From the NCBI GenBank assembly GCA_035772785.1, contig JAOCPU010000018.1, forward strand, positions 372,001 to 436,000: 64,000 bases of DNA. Reading direction: 5' to 3'. Positions 47,567 through 59,000 of the stretch are shown here, one piece after another. A program made the position numbers and the translations under genes. This DNA is from Phlebiopsis flavidoalba (lineage: Eukaryota; Basidiomycota; Agaricomycetes; Polyporales; Phanerochaetaceae). The notes under the pieces were generated by a model. The model worked only from the letters and a program-made list of their open reading frames with translations. It was not told where the DNA came from and searched no databases. Each line of letters begins with the position of its first letter. Position 1 is the stretch's first letter.

Positions 47567-50218
47567 CTATAATGCTACATTAATATTTATAATCACACCA
47601 TTCATGCTACAAGTACTATCCAGTGTGCGCGTGTGCAGGAGAATGTCCAAACCAAGCATCAATCGTCGAAACCCATTTTCTGCATCGCGCTTCGCTCTGC
47701 GGTAACGCTGCGCGTTCTTCTTCCGGGAGACAATACCACCGTCGACCGTCTCCTCGAGCTCCATCTCCCACTTCTCCTCCAATTCGAGCTGTTTCTTAGT
47801 CTTCTTTGGCGGCGGAGGGCGCGGAGGACGTGAGGGGGTGGCGGTGTCCGACGATTCGGATGGAGGGGCGCAATCCGTCTAAGCATAGACTTTGGATTGT
47901 TTGAGATATGGCGAGTGTACTGGCTTCGAGGACGCGAAAGGAGAGCCCGGCATGGAGTTAACCTTGCGCAGGAGCTCAGAACATCGGAGTGTTCTTTGGA
48001 ATGACAGTGGGGTTTTCTGCTGATTGCCCGTATGAAACCGACGAAGTGGGTTTTTGGTGTCGAGACGTTGGGGTAGTGGAGGGGATGAGCTCGGTCTATT
48101 CGAACCTGTGCCGTTATTCTGGATGACTGATGAGCTAGTACTATGCAGGCGTGTGGATCGATGAAACTCACCTTGGAACTAGGGTCTCCGGGTGATAATA
48201 CTGGCTCCTTTGTGGTATTATCCTCAGGTGTGTCACGGTCAGCCAAAGCCATTCGAGGTGTTTTGTTTTCGTTTCGCCTTTTTAGGTGGCGGCGTTGAGT
48301 TCTTTGTACCCTCGATCTTCATCTTCATCATCCGAGAGAATCGCGCGTTTCGTTGCCTTCCCTTTGCTCTTGCTATTCGTGCTGGCTTTCTCGCCAACCG
48401 GAGCCGGAAGACTTCGGTGGTCTCAGCGCACTCGGCGATGGGATCGGGGCAACACCACAGGGTTTCTGGTTTGGGTCTTTCGACTGTCTCCCTCCGTTGT
48501 GTTCAAGATCTGAGTCTAAGACCGAGAGCTCCGACTCCTCCGGTTCGGGCACCACAGGTAGTGTCTGCGCTATTGGTGACACCTCATCGTCTTGTGCATG
48601 ACAAGTGGATGACCGCGGTCGCTTCTCCGGACTTGGTACCTCGACCACTACCTCCATCTTCTTGCTTCTCGCGCGTTTGGCCTTGGACGACTTTTCCAGT
48701 GGTGGTTCATGGTCAGCTACTAGGTCGCTCGACTCTGGGGCTTTCTTCTTCGGCCTTGCTTTCGGCTTGGGTTTCGGTTTTGGGTTTCTCTCCCCAATCC
48801 GACTCCTCGTCGTCATCTGCAACGGCTTTCTTCTTCTTCCCCTTCGACTTAGCCTTAGGCGGTGAGCCCAGCAGCCCCAGTCTTCATCTTCATCGTTTGT
48901 GGCTTTCTTCTTACCCTTCTTTTTCGGCTGAGGGTGGCGGTTCAAGGGCCGCTTCTTCTTTTCTGCACAAGGTTGCTCGTAGGTGGGGGGGCATGGCGGG
49001 TGATGAGGACGAGGCAAAGAAGTTCGCCGGCACAGGAGGTGGCATAAGGTCTCGAAGATGATGCTGGTACACCAACCGGTGCGCTGTCTCCGAAGTGATC
49101 CACATCGTCGATCGGAATGACAGCGTTGGGTAGTCTTTTCCGCTTGCGGGGGGCCGGGATAGGCGACGAAGGGGGGCTGAGTCCGGGAAATTCAGCCGGA
49201 AGAATGTTTGCAGAGGAAGGGATTGGAGGGTCGGATGGGAGGAAGTTGAGAGCTTGGAGCAGGGTCTGAAGTAGGGATAGGGAGCGTTGCAAGGGTTGAC
49301 TCTGGCTGCTCTGGGGTCGTGCGTAGCCTTCTTCTTCTTCTTGGGAGACTTCTTGGTGGTAGCTGTAGCCCTTTCCTTCCCCTTCTTCGGCTTGTCTTTC
49401 TTTCGGCGCAGGTGTGGTGGGGCGGGTATCGACAACTCGTCGTCAGAGTCTGTGAGCTCGATGATGTCGTCGGTGGGTATAATTGCGTTCGACGACTTTC
49501 CTCTTGAGCGCATTTTGGCCCTTTCGGCTATGTCTAATGAATAATCATCGATGCTATCGTGTAGCGTGCTCTGCTCCTTGTCTGTCTTTCTGTGAGAGGA
49601 CTCGGAGACCACACTCGATGTTACTATAGGGTCAAGGACGGTGACGGGTAGCGTTGAAGCCCCGACACTGCTTATGCTAGAAGCAGGAGCACCAGTGACA
49701 CGAAACTCCGGTGACTTCCGCAGGAGGGGGGCCTATACACCGGTCGCGGTCGGTCTAGGGCGAGGTTTCGGAGGCCCGTTAGCTGTTACCGGCTGAGCAG
49801 GAGGTGGACCTTGTGCAGAATTTGAGGCGAATGTACCAATGATGGAGATATCTGTAGTTCGTGGATCAATTCGTTTTGTTGAAAATATGACGAGTGGCCG
49901 ATACCTACTCGCCGAGCCTGGGTGAGATGTAGATGGACCGGACTCTGCAGCTCCAGGCAGGATGGCAATAGGCGGCTGAGACAGTTCGGGGCTGCGTTGA
50001 ACAATATCATGCTTGTTGACTGGTATGTCGATGCTTGTATCTGCCGTCATCGGTGAGGAGCCTACAACGGAAAGCGAGTTGTATGCGCTATGCGAGGCCA
50101 AGCGAGGGACAAGAAACTCACGGATAGTGCTAGTATTCAATAGGTCAAGAGGATCGGGAAACATGTCTTCGTCATCACTAGCAGCCACAATGTCCAAATC
50201 ACTGAACGGCGGGCGCAT
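47567..50218 (-). CDS. Large disordered nuclear-looking protein
   Basis: ATG at 50218 opens MRPPFSDLDIVAASDDEDMF; an intron (GTGAGTTTCT...GTTGTAG, about 50062-50121) follows. The rest is low-complexity: blocks such as KSSNAIIPTDDIIELTDSDD, LRRKKDKPKKGKERATATTK, PAPRKRKRLPNAVIPIDDVD, KPKPKPKARPKKKAPESSDL and EVVVEVPSPEKRPRSSTC. DDIIELTDSDDE and NAVIPIDDVDHF look like repeated acidic I/V-rich motifs (the first similar to a SUMO-interaction motif). The C-terminus has KKTKKQLELEEKWEMELEET and KKNAQRYRRAKRDAENGFRR, the most ordered part. Lys/Pro/Glu composition and many basic clusters suggest a chromatin or nuclear scaffold protein. No known domain is seen. The 3' end is uncertain within 47567-47620. 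Confidence 0.6.
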
Positions 50219-50676
50219 GTCGACTGTGGTGTCGGTGTAGTCGTGGGTGTCGAAGTCAAGGTCTCAGCCGAGCGCCAGACGCGCAATGCGTCTGGAACTT
50301 GCCGGGGCACGCGTTATACACAGGTCATGTGATCGCGCCCCATTGAGAAGAGCTCGCAGTGCCGCTCAGGGAGCTCTATCTGATGCACAGGCTCAGAGCG
50401 AGAGACTGATCCATCACGAGTCCTAGGCATGACGCACGGTCACGGTCACACGGTGGGGACAATGTCCAATACATGTCTCAGACAATGTTCTTACAAATCT
50501 CGTGTAGAGCTTGCAGGGAAGAAGCAGTTTTTCGCTGTCGATGACTAAGACACGCAACGATCCAGTTGTGGGCTATATCAAAAGGTCTATATGTGCGACC
50601 TCTTTCCAGTATCTGAGTCGTCACAGATCCCTTCCAACTTCAGCTACACCTCTCCGACTGTCTCGATCGTCAATTA
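50219..50676. other. Divergent intergenic region
   Basis: About 460 nt between the disordered protein (-) and the DUF427 gene (+). A pyrimidine-rich leader (50620-50675) precedes the DUF427 ATG. No TATA box is evident. Confidence 0.4.
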
Positions 50677-51576
50677 TGTCTCACGCTCTTACCCTCTTTA
50701 CCCTACCTCACATCGAGGACTTCCCCAGACGCGTCCGAGCGCTGTTTGGCGGACAGTATATCGTTGATACAGAACATGCGAAGCTCGTGTATGTATCCCT
50801 CGCATAATTTCACGCACACACTTGTACTGAGCGTGTGATGTTGTAGCTGGCTTAAACCCTACTATCACGGTTTACTTCTTCCGCGCGAGCGATGTTCCTG
50901 AGAAATATCTTTCCAAGAGCCAAATCGTTGCCGAAGATAGTCAGTCCGAGGTCTATGACCTTGTCGTAGGCGAGCACAAGGCCACCGGGGCAGCAACGAA
51001 GTACACGCAAGGTGATCTGGAGGGCTAGTCAACATCAGACACGAAGCTTTGGTGTGGTTTGAGGAAGACGAGGAAGTTTACGTGCATCCGAAGGACCCTT
51101 ACAAGGTATGTAGCTCTGAGCGGACGCCTGCCTTAGAGCTTATCTCAACCGCGGTTTGCCTTAGCGAATCGATGTCTTCAAATCTTCCCGGAATGTCCGC
51201 ATCGTCTACAATGGGCAAGAGCTAGCCAACACGAACAGACCGCTCTTCCTTTTTGAGACCGGTCTCCGGAGGACGCGCACCTACATTCCAAGGGGACCCA
51301 CCCGACTGCAGGATGGATCTTCCTCGTACACTCCGAGTCGACGACCCAATGCCCATACAAGGTAAGCATCCGCTAGCTTTGTCTGGCACGAAGTTCTGAC
51401 GAGCCGTAGGGCGTTGCGAACTATTACGATATCCGTTCTTCCCGACGGTTCGGGACGTCAGAGATGCCGTTTGGTGGTACCGGAACTCGAATCCGGAGTG
51501 CATAGAGATCAGAGGTTTGGTGGCATTCTACGATGAAAAGCTGGAGGTCTATGTGGATGGAAAGCTGCAGTCTTAG
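50677..51576 (+). CDS. DUF427 domain protein (two domains)
   Basis: ATG at 50677 (MSHALTLFTLPHIEDFPRRV) opens the protein. A 58-nt intron at 50789-50846 joins DTEHAKLV to WLKPYYHG. The first domain shows FFRASDVPEKYLSKSQIVAE and YDLVVGEHKATGAATKYTQG. A second begins with EALVWFEEDEEVYVHPKDPY, an intron, then IDVFKSSRNVRIVYNGQELA, FLFETGLRRRTYIP and TTQCPYKGVANYYDI, the DUF427 hallmark. GLVAFYDEKLEVYVDGKLQS ends with TAG at 51574-51576. About 260 residues, as expected for the fungal two-domain form. The biochemical role is unknown; the domain is a small beta-barrel common in bacteria and fungi. Two or three indels are present. Confidence 0.9.
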
Positions 51577-51794
51577 GCCATGTTCCAGAGACTTACTAAC
51601 GCTTGTTCAATATGTAACGAGAGTTACTCTGGCTGTCTTCACATGATAACGCCTCGATGATGCTTCAGTTTGCTAGAACCGTGTGACATCTTGCCCGTAG
51701 TGAGCCAATAAAATATACCCTACATCCATTAATCCAAATCATAACACATGAGTCCGTACCTCCTCTCCAATCCGAAATCCCTGAAGACATCTCC

Positions 51795-52588
51795 CTAGGT
51801 CATGATATGGACGAAGCACTCGCCTCTGACGAACCATTTCTCCTCGACTGCGACCTCAGCCGCCAAACGCGATATTTCAGAAAACGCAGCTTTGAGCAAG
51901 TCCATGTCTGCATCAAGGTTCTCTGCTCGGGCTTTCATCTGCAGGATTATAAACATTGAATTGTGTGTGCAAATTTGAAGGACTTACCGCAGCTATTGTG
52001 TCGCTTGCAGCTATTAGTTCGTGGTGGTGATTGTACACGAGAGACTGTCTCTCGCTATCGAGTTCACGTATCTCTAGCGTTCCAAAATGTCAGATAGGTT
52101 CAAATAGTTGAAAGGGCTGGAGACTACGCACCCGTCATGAGCTCGTTCTCTTTCCGAAGGAGCGTCGGAAGTGACGAAGTAGTAATAAGCTGTTCATAAT
52201 ACGCCTTCGCGTCAAAACGCAGTAGAGTCTACCGCCTCTACATCAGCACATCCCACACATCCACCCATACAACACTACGCACCCAAGTCCATAGGATCCG
52301 CCGCGCCCTTCCCATGTAGCGGCGCCGGAGGCCCAACGCCTAGGCCATAGTGCTTGCGCGCAAAGAGGTCGCGCGCACGCGTCTTCTGCGCGCCGCCTGG
52401 CGCTGTTTGCCGGTGACGACGATGAGGAGGGTTATACCGGCGCCGAGGTTTGCGGATGCACGGCGGTTGCTGATAGCTGCAGGCCCGGAGACGGAGCGAG
52501 GGGTAGTGGGTGATGTCGGGCGCAGCGGAGAGGAGGGCGCGCGTGGAGTACGTAAGGGTGGTGAGGGCGGGCTTGGAGGTTTCGACAT
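51795..52588 (-). CDS. VPS51: GARP/EARP tether subunit Vps51
   Basis: Vps51 links the Golgi-associated retrograde tethering complex to the SNARE Tlg1. ATG at 52588 (MSKPPSPPSPPLRTPRAPSS) opens a Pro/Ser-rich N-terminus (LRPTSPTTPRSVSGPAAISN). After an intron the conserved part reads LRKENELM-like sequence, then EIRELDSERQSLVYNHHHEL, IAASDTIAA, an intron (about 51936-51987), and MKARAENLDADMDLLKAAFS, EISRLAAEVAVEEKW. This two-helix segment is the Vps51 signature. The protein is short (about 200 residues), as in yeast. TAG at 51795-51797. The next gene upstream (Sfk1-like) lies 340 nt away in the same direction. Confidence 0.85.
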
Positions 52589-52927
52589 GACGCCTTATGG
52601 TGGTTGGCAAGGTGCGGGGGAGGAGGTGAGTACGGTAGCGAGAGCTAACGTTGTGAGAGGCGGCTTTGATGTGATCAATGCACGCATCAAACGTCGGCAT
52701 CTCCACATGGAGATAGCCCCCGATGCTTCGCCTCAAGATGCTGTGACCAGTCGTGCTCGATCGCTGCTTGATCTTTCGGTCCGAATACACCGAAGGGCTG
52801 CGGAGAAAATATGTGCATGGATTTATATGCGAGGGTAATCTACTGATGTACAAGAGTAACTGGCTGTGTAATGCGATGTTTCTGTTACAAAACTGCGGTG
52901 TTTTCTCTACAGCTGTCAGCAAGGAGG

Positions 52928-54112
52928 TCACGCATATCCGCGTGTGTTGTACCCCATGGTGCGCTCCCCTGTCATTGCCCTGAACGGACACAGGGTACCC
53001 GTTGGCAGTACCCACTGTGCCGTTCGTCGTCGTGCTGTGGGCATAGTTTCCGCCGCGGTACGTACGGCCGCCGCTGTAGCCATCCGGGTAGACATTCGTG
53101 TGTGGGGCAGAGCTGTTACTCGCGTGGTCGCCTTCGTGGCCTGCAGCAGCGGCAGAGATGGAGATACCGCGCTTCTCCATATCGAGTAGGCGGCGGCGAG
53201 TGTACTGGCCCTTAGACACGCCCTTTGCCATGCGCAGGTCGTAAGCGAAGGTGAAAAGGTAGAAGGTGTAGCCAAAGGCGATCGTCCATTCCAGGACAGC
53301 TGTGGTTGGTTCAATAAGGGCTGGTCTTGTGATTGTGAAATGTTAACTTACCGCCGACGTCTGTCGCCTGGAACAGTGCAATTGCGAACGCAATAGCCAG
53401 GAGAATGAGAATCAGCGCTATCGTGCCCTTTACGATGTAGGCGGTCCTGAGCTTGCGGAGCTCCACGAAGTCCTTGCTGATCCATCGGTACTGTTCCCCG
53501 CAATGAGCAAACTGAACTCAACCCAAGAACGTATGCGTACCTCTAATACGGAGAAGATGGCGCTCAAACCCACTCCAACAATAAACACCAGCAAGAACAC
53601 GCGGTGCAAACTTGGATGCCGCTTCGTGTCAAAGATGGAGAGGAGAATGAGACCGCATCCTCCGATGAAGGAACCAATGATAGCAAGGATAGACAACGAA
53701 CGCTCTCGCCGGCGCATCTCAGCAATGAGCCTGACCCCCATGTCATGAGTGGAAGTGAACTCTAAAGCGCGGAGCATGACGACGTACCGGCCAGAGTGCC
53801 GCAGCCAACCCGCTCGACGACGAGCGAGAGGAAGAACGAGACCGCTGTTATCGCGCAGCCGGTCACGTAAGAGCGGTTTGAGGATGTCTTGCGCCGACGT
53901 CCGAGATGTATGCTATGCTCCCGTCCTGCGAGACATAGTGTGGGCGGCCCTGCGCGAGCCAGGTGATGAGCATCGCCAATAAACGTGCCTGCAGATCCTT
54001 CGTTAGGGTCTGTATATATTGCGCGTCGAAACGAATGCGACTCACCGAACCAGACTAGGGCACCGAAGATGGGTATCCAGACATACGCCCAGTGCTGGTG
54101 TGGAGTAGGCAT
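52928..54112 (-). CDS. Frag1/DRAM/Sfk1 family membrane protein
   Basis: ATG at 54112 opens MPTPHQHWAYVWIPIFGALV, the first membrane segment. Visible next are HYVSQDGSIAYISDVGA, the family's luminal motif, VTGCAITAVSFFLSLVVER, RRRERSLSILAIIGSFIGG, CGLILLSIFDTKRHPSLHRV, FLLVFIVGVGLSAIFSVLE and, after an intron, VLEWTIAFGYTFYLFTFAYD. This gives about six helices, as in Sfk1, which regulates plasma-membrane phosphoinositides and lipid asymmetry. The cytosolic tail is Gly/Tyr/Asn-rich (YPDGYSGGRTYRGGNYAHST) and probably ends GYNTRGYA with TGA at 52928-52930. One frame runs on for another 200 codons through the VPS51 gene, but this is out of frame with the family. Confidence 0.85.
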
Positions 54113-55055
54113 AACAATTAAAAGTCGTCAATATTCGTCGAGGCGTGTGTCTTGTTATGAGATCAGGCAGAGACAACTCTAGCACATCGGATTATGGCTA
54201 GGTCGCGTGCGGCTGGGTATGTCAGGACAGGGGGCGGGAAGAGGTGGTGGGAGCTGGATGGGGCAGCCGCATTATTTGTAGGAGTGCCTGGGACTGTTCG
54301 CGCGGCGCGGCGCACCACAGTAAATGAGATGTACAGCCGTCATATACTGTGCTTGAGGCCATGGATGTCCGACAGGGCTTGGAGCTCTGGTGGATTCTGC
54401 GCAGGATCGTCTCGAGAGACTTGGCGAGCCTCTGACTGTGACCTTGGGCGTGGCTGTGACGTCACGGCCCGCCACAGGCGCTGCGCGTGCGCGCCCGTGT
54501 TGCACGCAAGCTGCGACAAAAAGTCTCATCCGGCTCTCACTGCGGTGGCTCTGGTTCTCTCTGAAACGACTCGGAATGGAGTGTAGGGCACAGGCGAGAA
54601 CACGATTCCGCCTTGCTACAGTAGATGGAATAATATGCTATACCAGACATGACATGATCTGCGCCACTGCGTCATGGAACGTGTACCAAAGGTCTGTATG
54701 AATGTGCAAAGATGGGCGGAGAGAGAGGGGAGAGAGAGATAGCAGGAAAAACGTAAGAAGGGATGAAAAGGGGAGAATAAAGGCTGCAGGAGAAAGGGGG
54801 AATAATAGTAGTACAACACATGAGCCGCGTCGGGAAAACCAGGAGAGGGAGAGCTATGCGTCAAAACTAAAAAACACAGCATAGGTTAGTAGGGAATGCC
54901 ACTGTCCGCTCCGCCCAAAAACATATAATAAGAACGATGTGAACGAATAATATCGTTGAAGGGATATCATCGGAGACCACAGGTGGTGTGTGGGTGTGTG
55001 AAAGTAGTGGTCCGGAGGGGAAACTCACGCGGTCAGAGGCGCGCTGGCAGCCTGC
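54113..55055. other. Intergenic with polypurine tract
   Basis: The Sfk1-like promoter side. At 54715-54860 the plus strand is almost pure purine (GGAGAGAGAGGGGAGAGAGA); its complement is a CT-rich tract typical of fungal promoters. No gene is recognised. Confidence 0.45.
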
Positions 55056-56069
55056 TTAGTAAACGGCTGGAGGCAGCAGCGTGCGTCGGTCGGGTGTCGT
55101 GGGCTCGCAGTTGGCAAGCTTTTGGAAAATCTGTGGAGACAAGTTCGGTACCCAGTCTGTCATCGGAGAGTTGGACGCACCTGGGCGAAAGATTTCTGCC
55201 GTCTGGCCGCGCTTACGGCCCACTTGCCATTGATGACAATGAACGGAAACACCAGAGATGCCCTTCTTCTTGGACCTCGTTTGATCATCGTCTCCACTTC
55301 GTCAAGAAGTTTCATCCGGACTCGAGGAAGCTCACAGCCTGGGTGAAACGTGGTTAAGCGGTGATTGGAAGGCGAGTTGGCACCGCGACGCACCTCTTCT
55401 TTAGTCAGCATGTTCGCAGCAGTGACAGCCATGTCTGCCAGGACTTCTGTGTCGCCGCTCGATTGTTGGCAGACTCTTCAAAGTAGCCCTTGAAGAGAGG
55501 GCAGACAGGAGCGCTTGCTGTGGTGTTCTGGCCGCCTATTTTCCATGCCTTGAGCATGAGGCGGTGGGCAAGAGTGGTTTGCGTGATTATTCCGTTCCGT
55601 GAATTTTCCTGCATAATGACTGAGCGTAAGCGCTCATGCTGCTATAGATCGCGTGGTGGAATATGAGATCGTCGGGGCAAAAGGGGGATAGCAGTGCAAC
55701 GTTAATCATAGCACGTACAGATCAATTCCGAGCTCGCGAGCCCGAGGCACGACCATTATTGCTCCATGGTCTTGATCTTGTCCTCGCCGAATTCGACTCA
55801 ATACCACTTCCGCTTGTCGATGAACTGGCCGTCGTGGAGCGATGGGTAGATGCGGTACGGGCGGTACTCGATTTCGACCTGGATGGGCAGGTCTTTGCAC
55901 ATTTCGAGCGCACTGTCCAGCTCTCGCTGGCCGATGTACACACCATGGGCAGATCTGCGATGTGTCAATGAGGGGTCTTATGAGTGCGTTCGGAGAAGAG
56001 AGAAGACACGGGGGGGGACGCACGATGTCGGAAATAACGGTGAGCTTGATAGCCTTTGTGATAGTCATG
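55056..56069 (-). CDS. DsbA-family (FrnE-like) thioredoxin-fold oxidoreductase
   Basis: ATG at 56067-56069 opens MTITKAIKLTVISDI. A 70-nt intron follows, then ICPWC with YIGQRELDSALEMCKDLPIQ after removal of one G: the CPWC active site. VEIEYRPY follows. Later exons give GIITQTTLAHRLMLKAWKIG and FKGYFEE, then MLTKEE, an intron, KKGISGVSV-type sequence and FIVINGKWAVS, where the cis-Pro loop of the family sits. The last exon reads IFQKLANCEPTTPDRRTLLP then PAVY with TAA at 55056-55058. The family (2-hydroxychromene isomerase/DsbA-like) includes FrnE. About 240 residues. No signal peptide, so cytosolic. Substrate unknown. Confidence 0.88.
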
Positions 56070-59000
56070 CTCTGGGCTGGGTTTGTGGCGGGAATGAGTC
56101 GAGAGGGCGGGATGTGCGCCTGTTCCTGGCGAAATAGGTGTGTGTCGGGGCGCGGTGTGGGATCCATGTCGGGATGGGGTGTACAGGGTCCCGAGGGGGT
56201 CGGAGGAGGGGCGTTATAAGGCGAGCGAGGAGGACGTCGGGTAGGGTTGTGAAAGGGCAGCAGCGTTTTGACGAAGCTTAGAAGGGAGGGGCCCAGCGGG
56301 CGGCTAGCGCGCTATATACACGTGCTCTTTACAAATCGCTTGGTGAGCAACGAACACCGGCCGGGGCGTCAGCGGTCCCTGCCGGTCACTGTGACTGTCA
56401 CGCCTGCCGCTGCCACCCTGCTTTCTCAGCCTGAGATCACATCTCCCAATCTGGCAACTCCTCCTCCGAAACGGTTCCCCCACCCTCGACGTCCGACCTT
56501 TCGTTCGTCGCAGTCCCACGTCCAGCCGTCAAAATATTTCATCGCCTTTACGTGCACACGCGCAGTTTCATTCTGCATCCCGCCCGTCCTTGGCGCCGAT
56601 AGAACCAAGCCACACTAACCGTGTCTGTGCGCATACACCCATCCAGGACAATGTCCAGGTCGCTGCCCCCGCGCTGAAACTCTCGTCGCGCCCCACCGCC
56701 TTCCCACCGAGCCCCCCGAATCACCGTCCAGCGCGCCAGCGTGTGTTCTGCGATCGGCTCGGCCACATAACGCAATCGCTCGCATACAACCCCGTTCGCG
56801 GGAGGCTGTGACGCCCGCCGTCATTCACTTCGGGCCCCATTGGCTCCCGTCTCTCTCGCGCAGCCCCGTCCCTGCCTCTCCGCCCGCGGCAATCCCACTC
56901 TGCATCCTCGTGGCGGGCCCTCGGAGGCGTACGCCGTGCGACGGCCTACAAATCACCCAAGCACAAATCCTGCAGTGTCCTTGCCCATATGTTCTGGAAC
57001 CGCCGTCCACTTGGCAGCCCCTCTGTCTCGCAGCCCCTCGCGCACTCGTCGAGGAATTCGTTAAAGGCTCAGGTGATGCGCACGAGCTGACCAAAGATTG
57101 CTAAGGGCCGAGGTACTCAGACAGTTTTTCGCGACCTGTCACTGGACGGCCGTCGCACAGACGTTGTGGAGGGAGAACGCCACAATCACCGTCCCTATGT
57201 CGAGATCAGCGAGAGGTAAAGTCTGCGTGGGGCTAAGGAGGCCAATCCCGGTGAGTTAACGCTGCGCACATGGACGATGAGAACATCACCAGCTCCCCAT
57301 TCGAGGATTTCAGAAGACCAGATTAGCAGCAGATGGCTCCAGCCAGTATGCTGTGCACTTCTTCGCCGCCTTACTTTCGCTTCTGGACGCCCCCGCCAGT
57401 AACCACCCAGGTACAGCTCATACTGATCCCTTCTTCTTCGCGAGCAGGGTGACCTCACCATGCTCCACATAAAGCGTGTCGCAAACGAGGACTGATGACG
57501 TCCCTCCGTATACTCGTCCGCATTACGGCTCTTTCGTACAAACAAGTCCCTCGCGCGTGCAGAAGGGTCGCTACGAACTCTGTTTATGTGAATACATCCG
57601 GTACTACATGTGAGGGCCTTTCATTGGTTATCAGCAGTCAGATTACCGTAATGTTCACACAAGACCAGCTTAAATACAGATACACCCTCGGATGCCTTCA
57701 TCCGAAACTCATGTTCAGAACGATCGAGCCCGCCATGCAACTACCTTTTTGCCGGGCTTTCCTGCATACACTGCCTATCGCAGAATCATCGCTGGGGGAC
57801 TGTCGCCGACTATGAAACCTTACCCCGCACATTGTGAGACCCCACAACGAGCGGGCACCCGTGTCACCCAAATAATAGCCCACCGCGCCGCGCGCACCCC
57901 AGCTCCCGGGCCAAATCCGGACGACGAGAGGCGACACAGCGTTACCAAGGCATTACCCCTCGCGAGCCTGTCCCCGAAAGAGGATTGGACGCCTCGACCG
58001 GTCGCGGCATACACGTACGCCCACACCGCGCCACCGCACGCTTCGCTGTCACCCCCGCTGCCGCACCAAGGCCCTGATCGCTAGCAAGCTTTCGAACGTA
58101 TTCCGGACTCTCGGAGGACGCGGTCGTCCACTCCGCCCGCCGTGCGCCCGCGCATAGGGACCCCCTCGGAGGTGCTTCCTGGACCATCGTGGCCGCCGCT
58201 GACGCACGCTGCCGTCATGCACAGCTGTGAGTGCCCTTCGCTCCGAGGCATCGTATCTCCTGCGCGACTTGGCCGGTCTTCTAGCAGAGACGGGCGTGGA
58301 ATGTCTGCGGGTCATGGGACCGCGAAGGCTGCCGTCTAACGAGCGCAGGGCGTCTGGCCGCGAGGCTTCTGCGGGCGGTGTGTTTTGTTGCAAGTACATC
58401 CGGAGAAATCAATGTTGCGTTCTGGAGCGTGTATGCGTGTGTATGTTGCGAAGTCGTCGCACGATGGGTGTTGCTACCACATACTGGTATCTGGCGTGAC
58501 CTGTAGGCGCCCTGTTGGGCGTCGCGTAGCGCAGTGGGCACGGTCAGCGAAATCGAAAGCCGGGGCCGGGTCCTCGTCCAGCACGATCAGCCACACCCAA
58601 TCTCGCAGGGGCTGCTGACGTTGCGGAGTTATGCTCTCTGAATGGCCCTTCGTGACGTCTCTCGCGCGCGCAAGGTTTGCGATCGGCCCAGTGGGAGAAT
58701 CCCATTGAGCGAACGACGTCGACCCGCCAGCTGGCAGCTCGCTTTGTAACCTCCCATTCAGCAGTGGCGTAACCACCCGTCACACGCCCCTGCGTTGCGA
58801 TCGCGTCGCGAGATGTCAGGATGGAGCATGAATCATTCTTTTGTGTGTGGCGAATAAGCATGCGATCAGGAAGGGCGCGTCGACTAATGGGTGGATCGTC
58901 AGCATTGCAGCTGGATACCCTGGTCCCGCAGCACAGCATGCGCCTGCTCTGTGGCGGGCAAGCAGGCGCCCTGGATGACATTGCTAGTGCTGTGAGCTTG

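Noticed and set aside
48192..49061. 289-aa plus-strand frame rich in F, L and S
   Set aside because: Antisense of the Lys/Pro/Ser-rich minus-strand protein, whose composition produces long open complementary frames.
52275..53231. 318-aa open frame running from the Sfk1-like tail through the VPS51 start
   Set aside because: Only its first 100 residues match the Sfk1-like protein; the rest is VPS51 DNA in the wrong frame. A lost stop from a base insertion explains it.
58521..58560. A-box-like TAGCGCAGTGGG
   Set aside because: No B box or acceptor stem at the proper distance.
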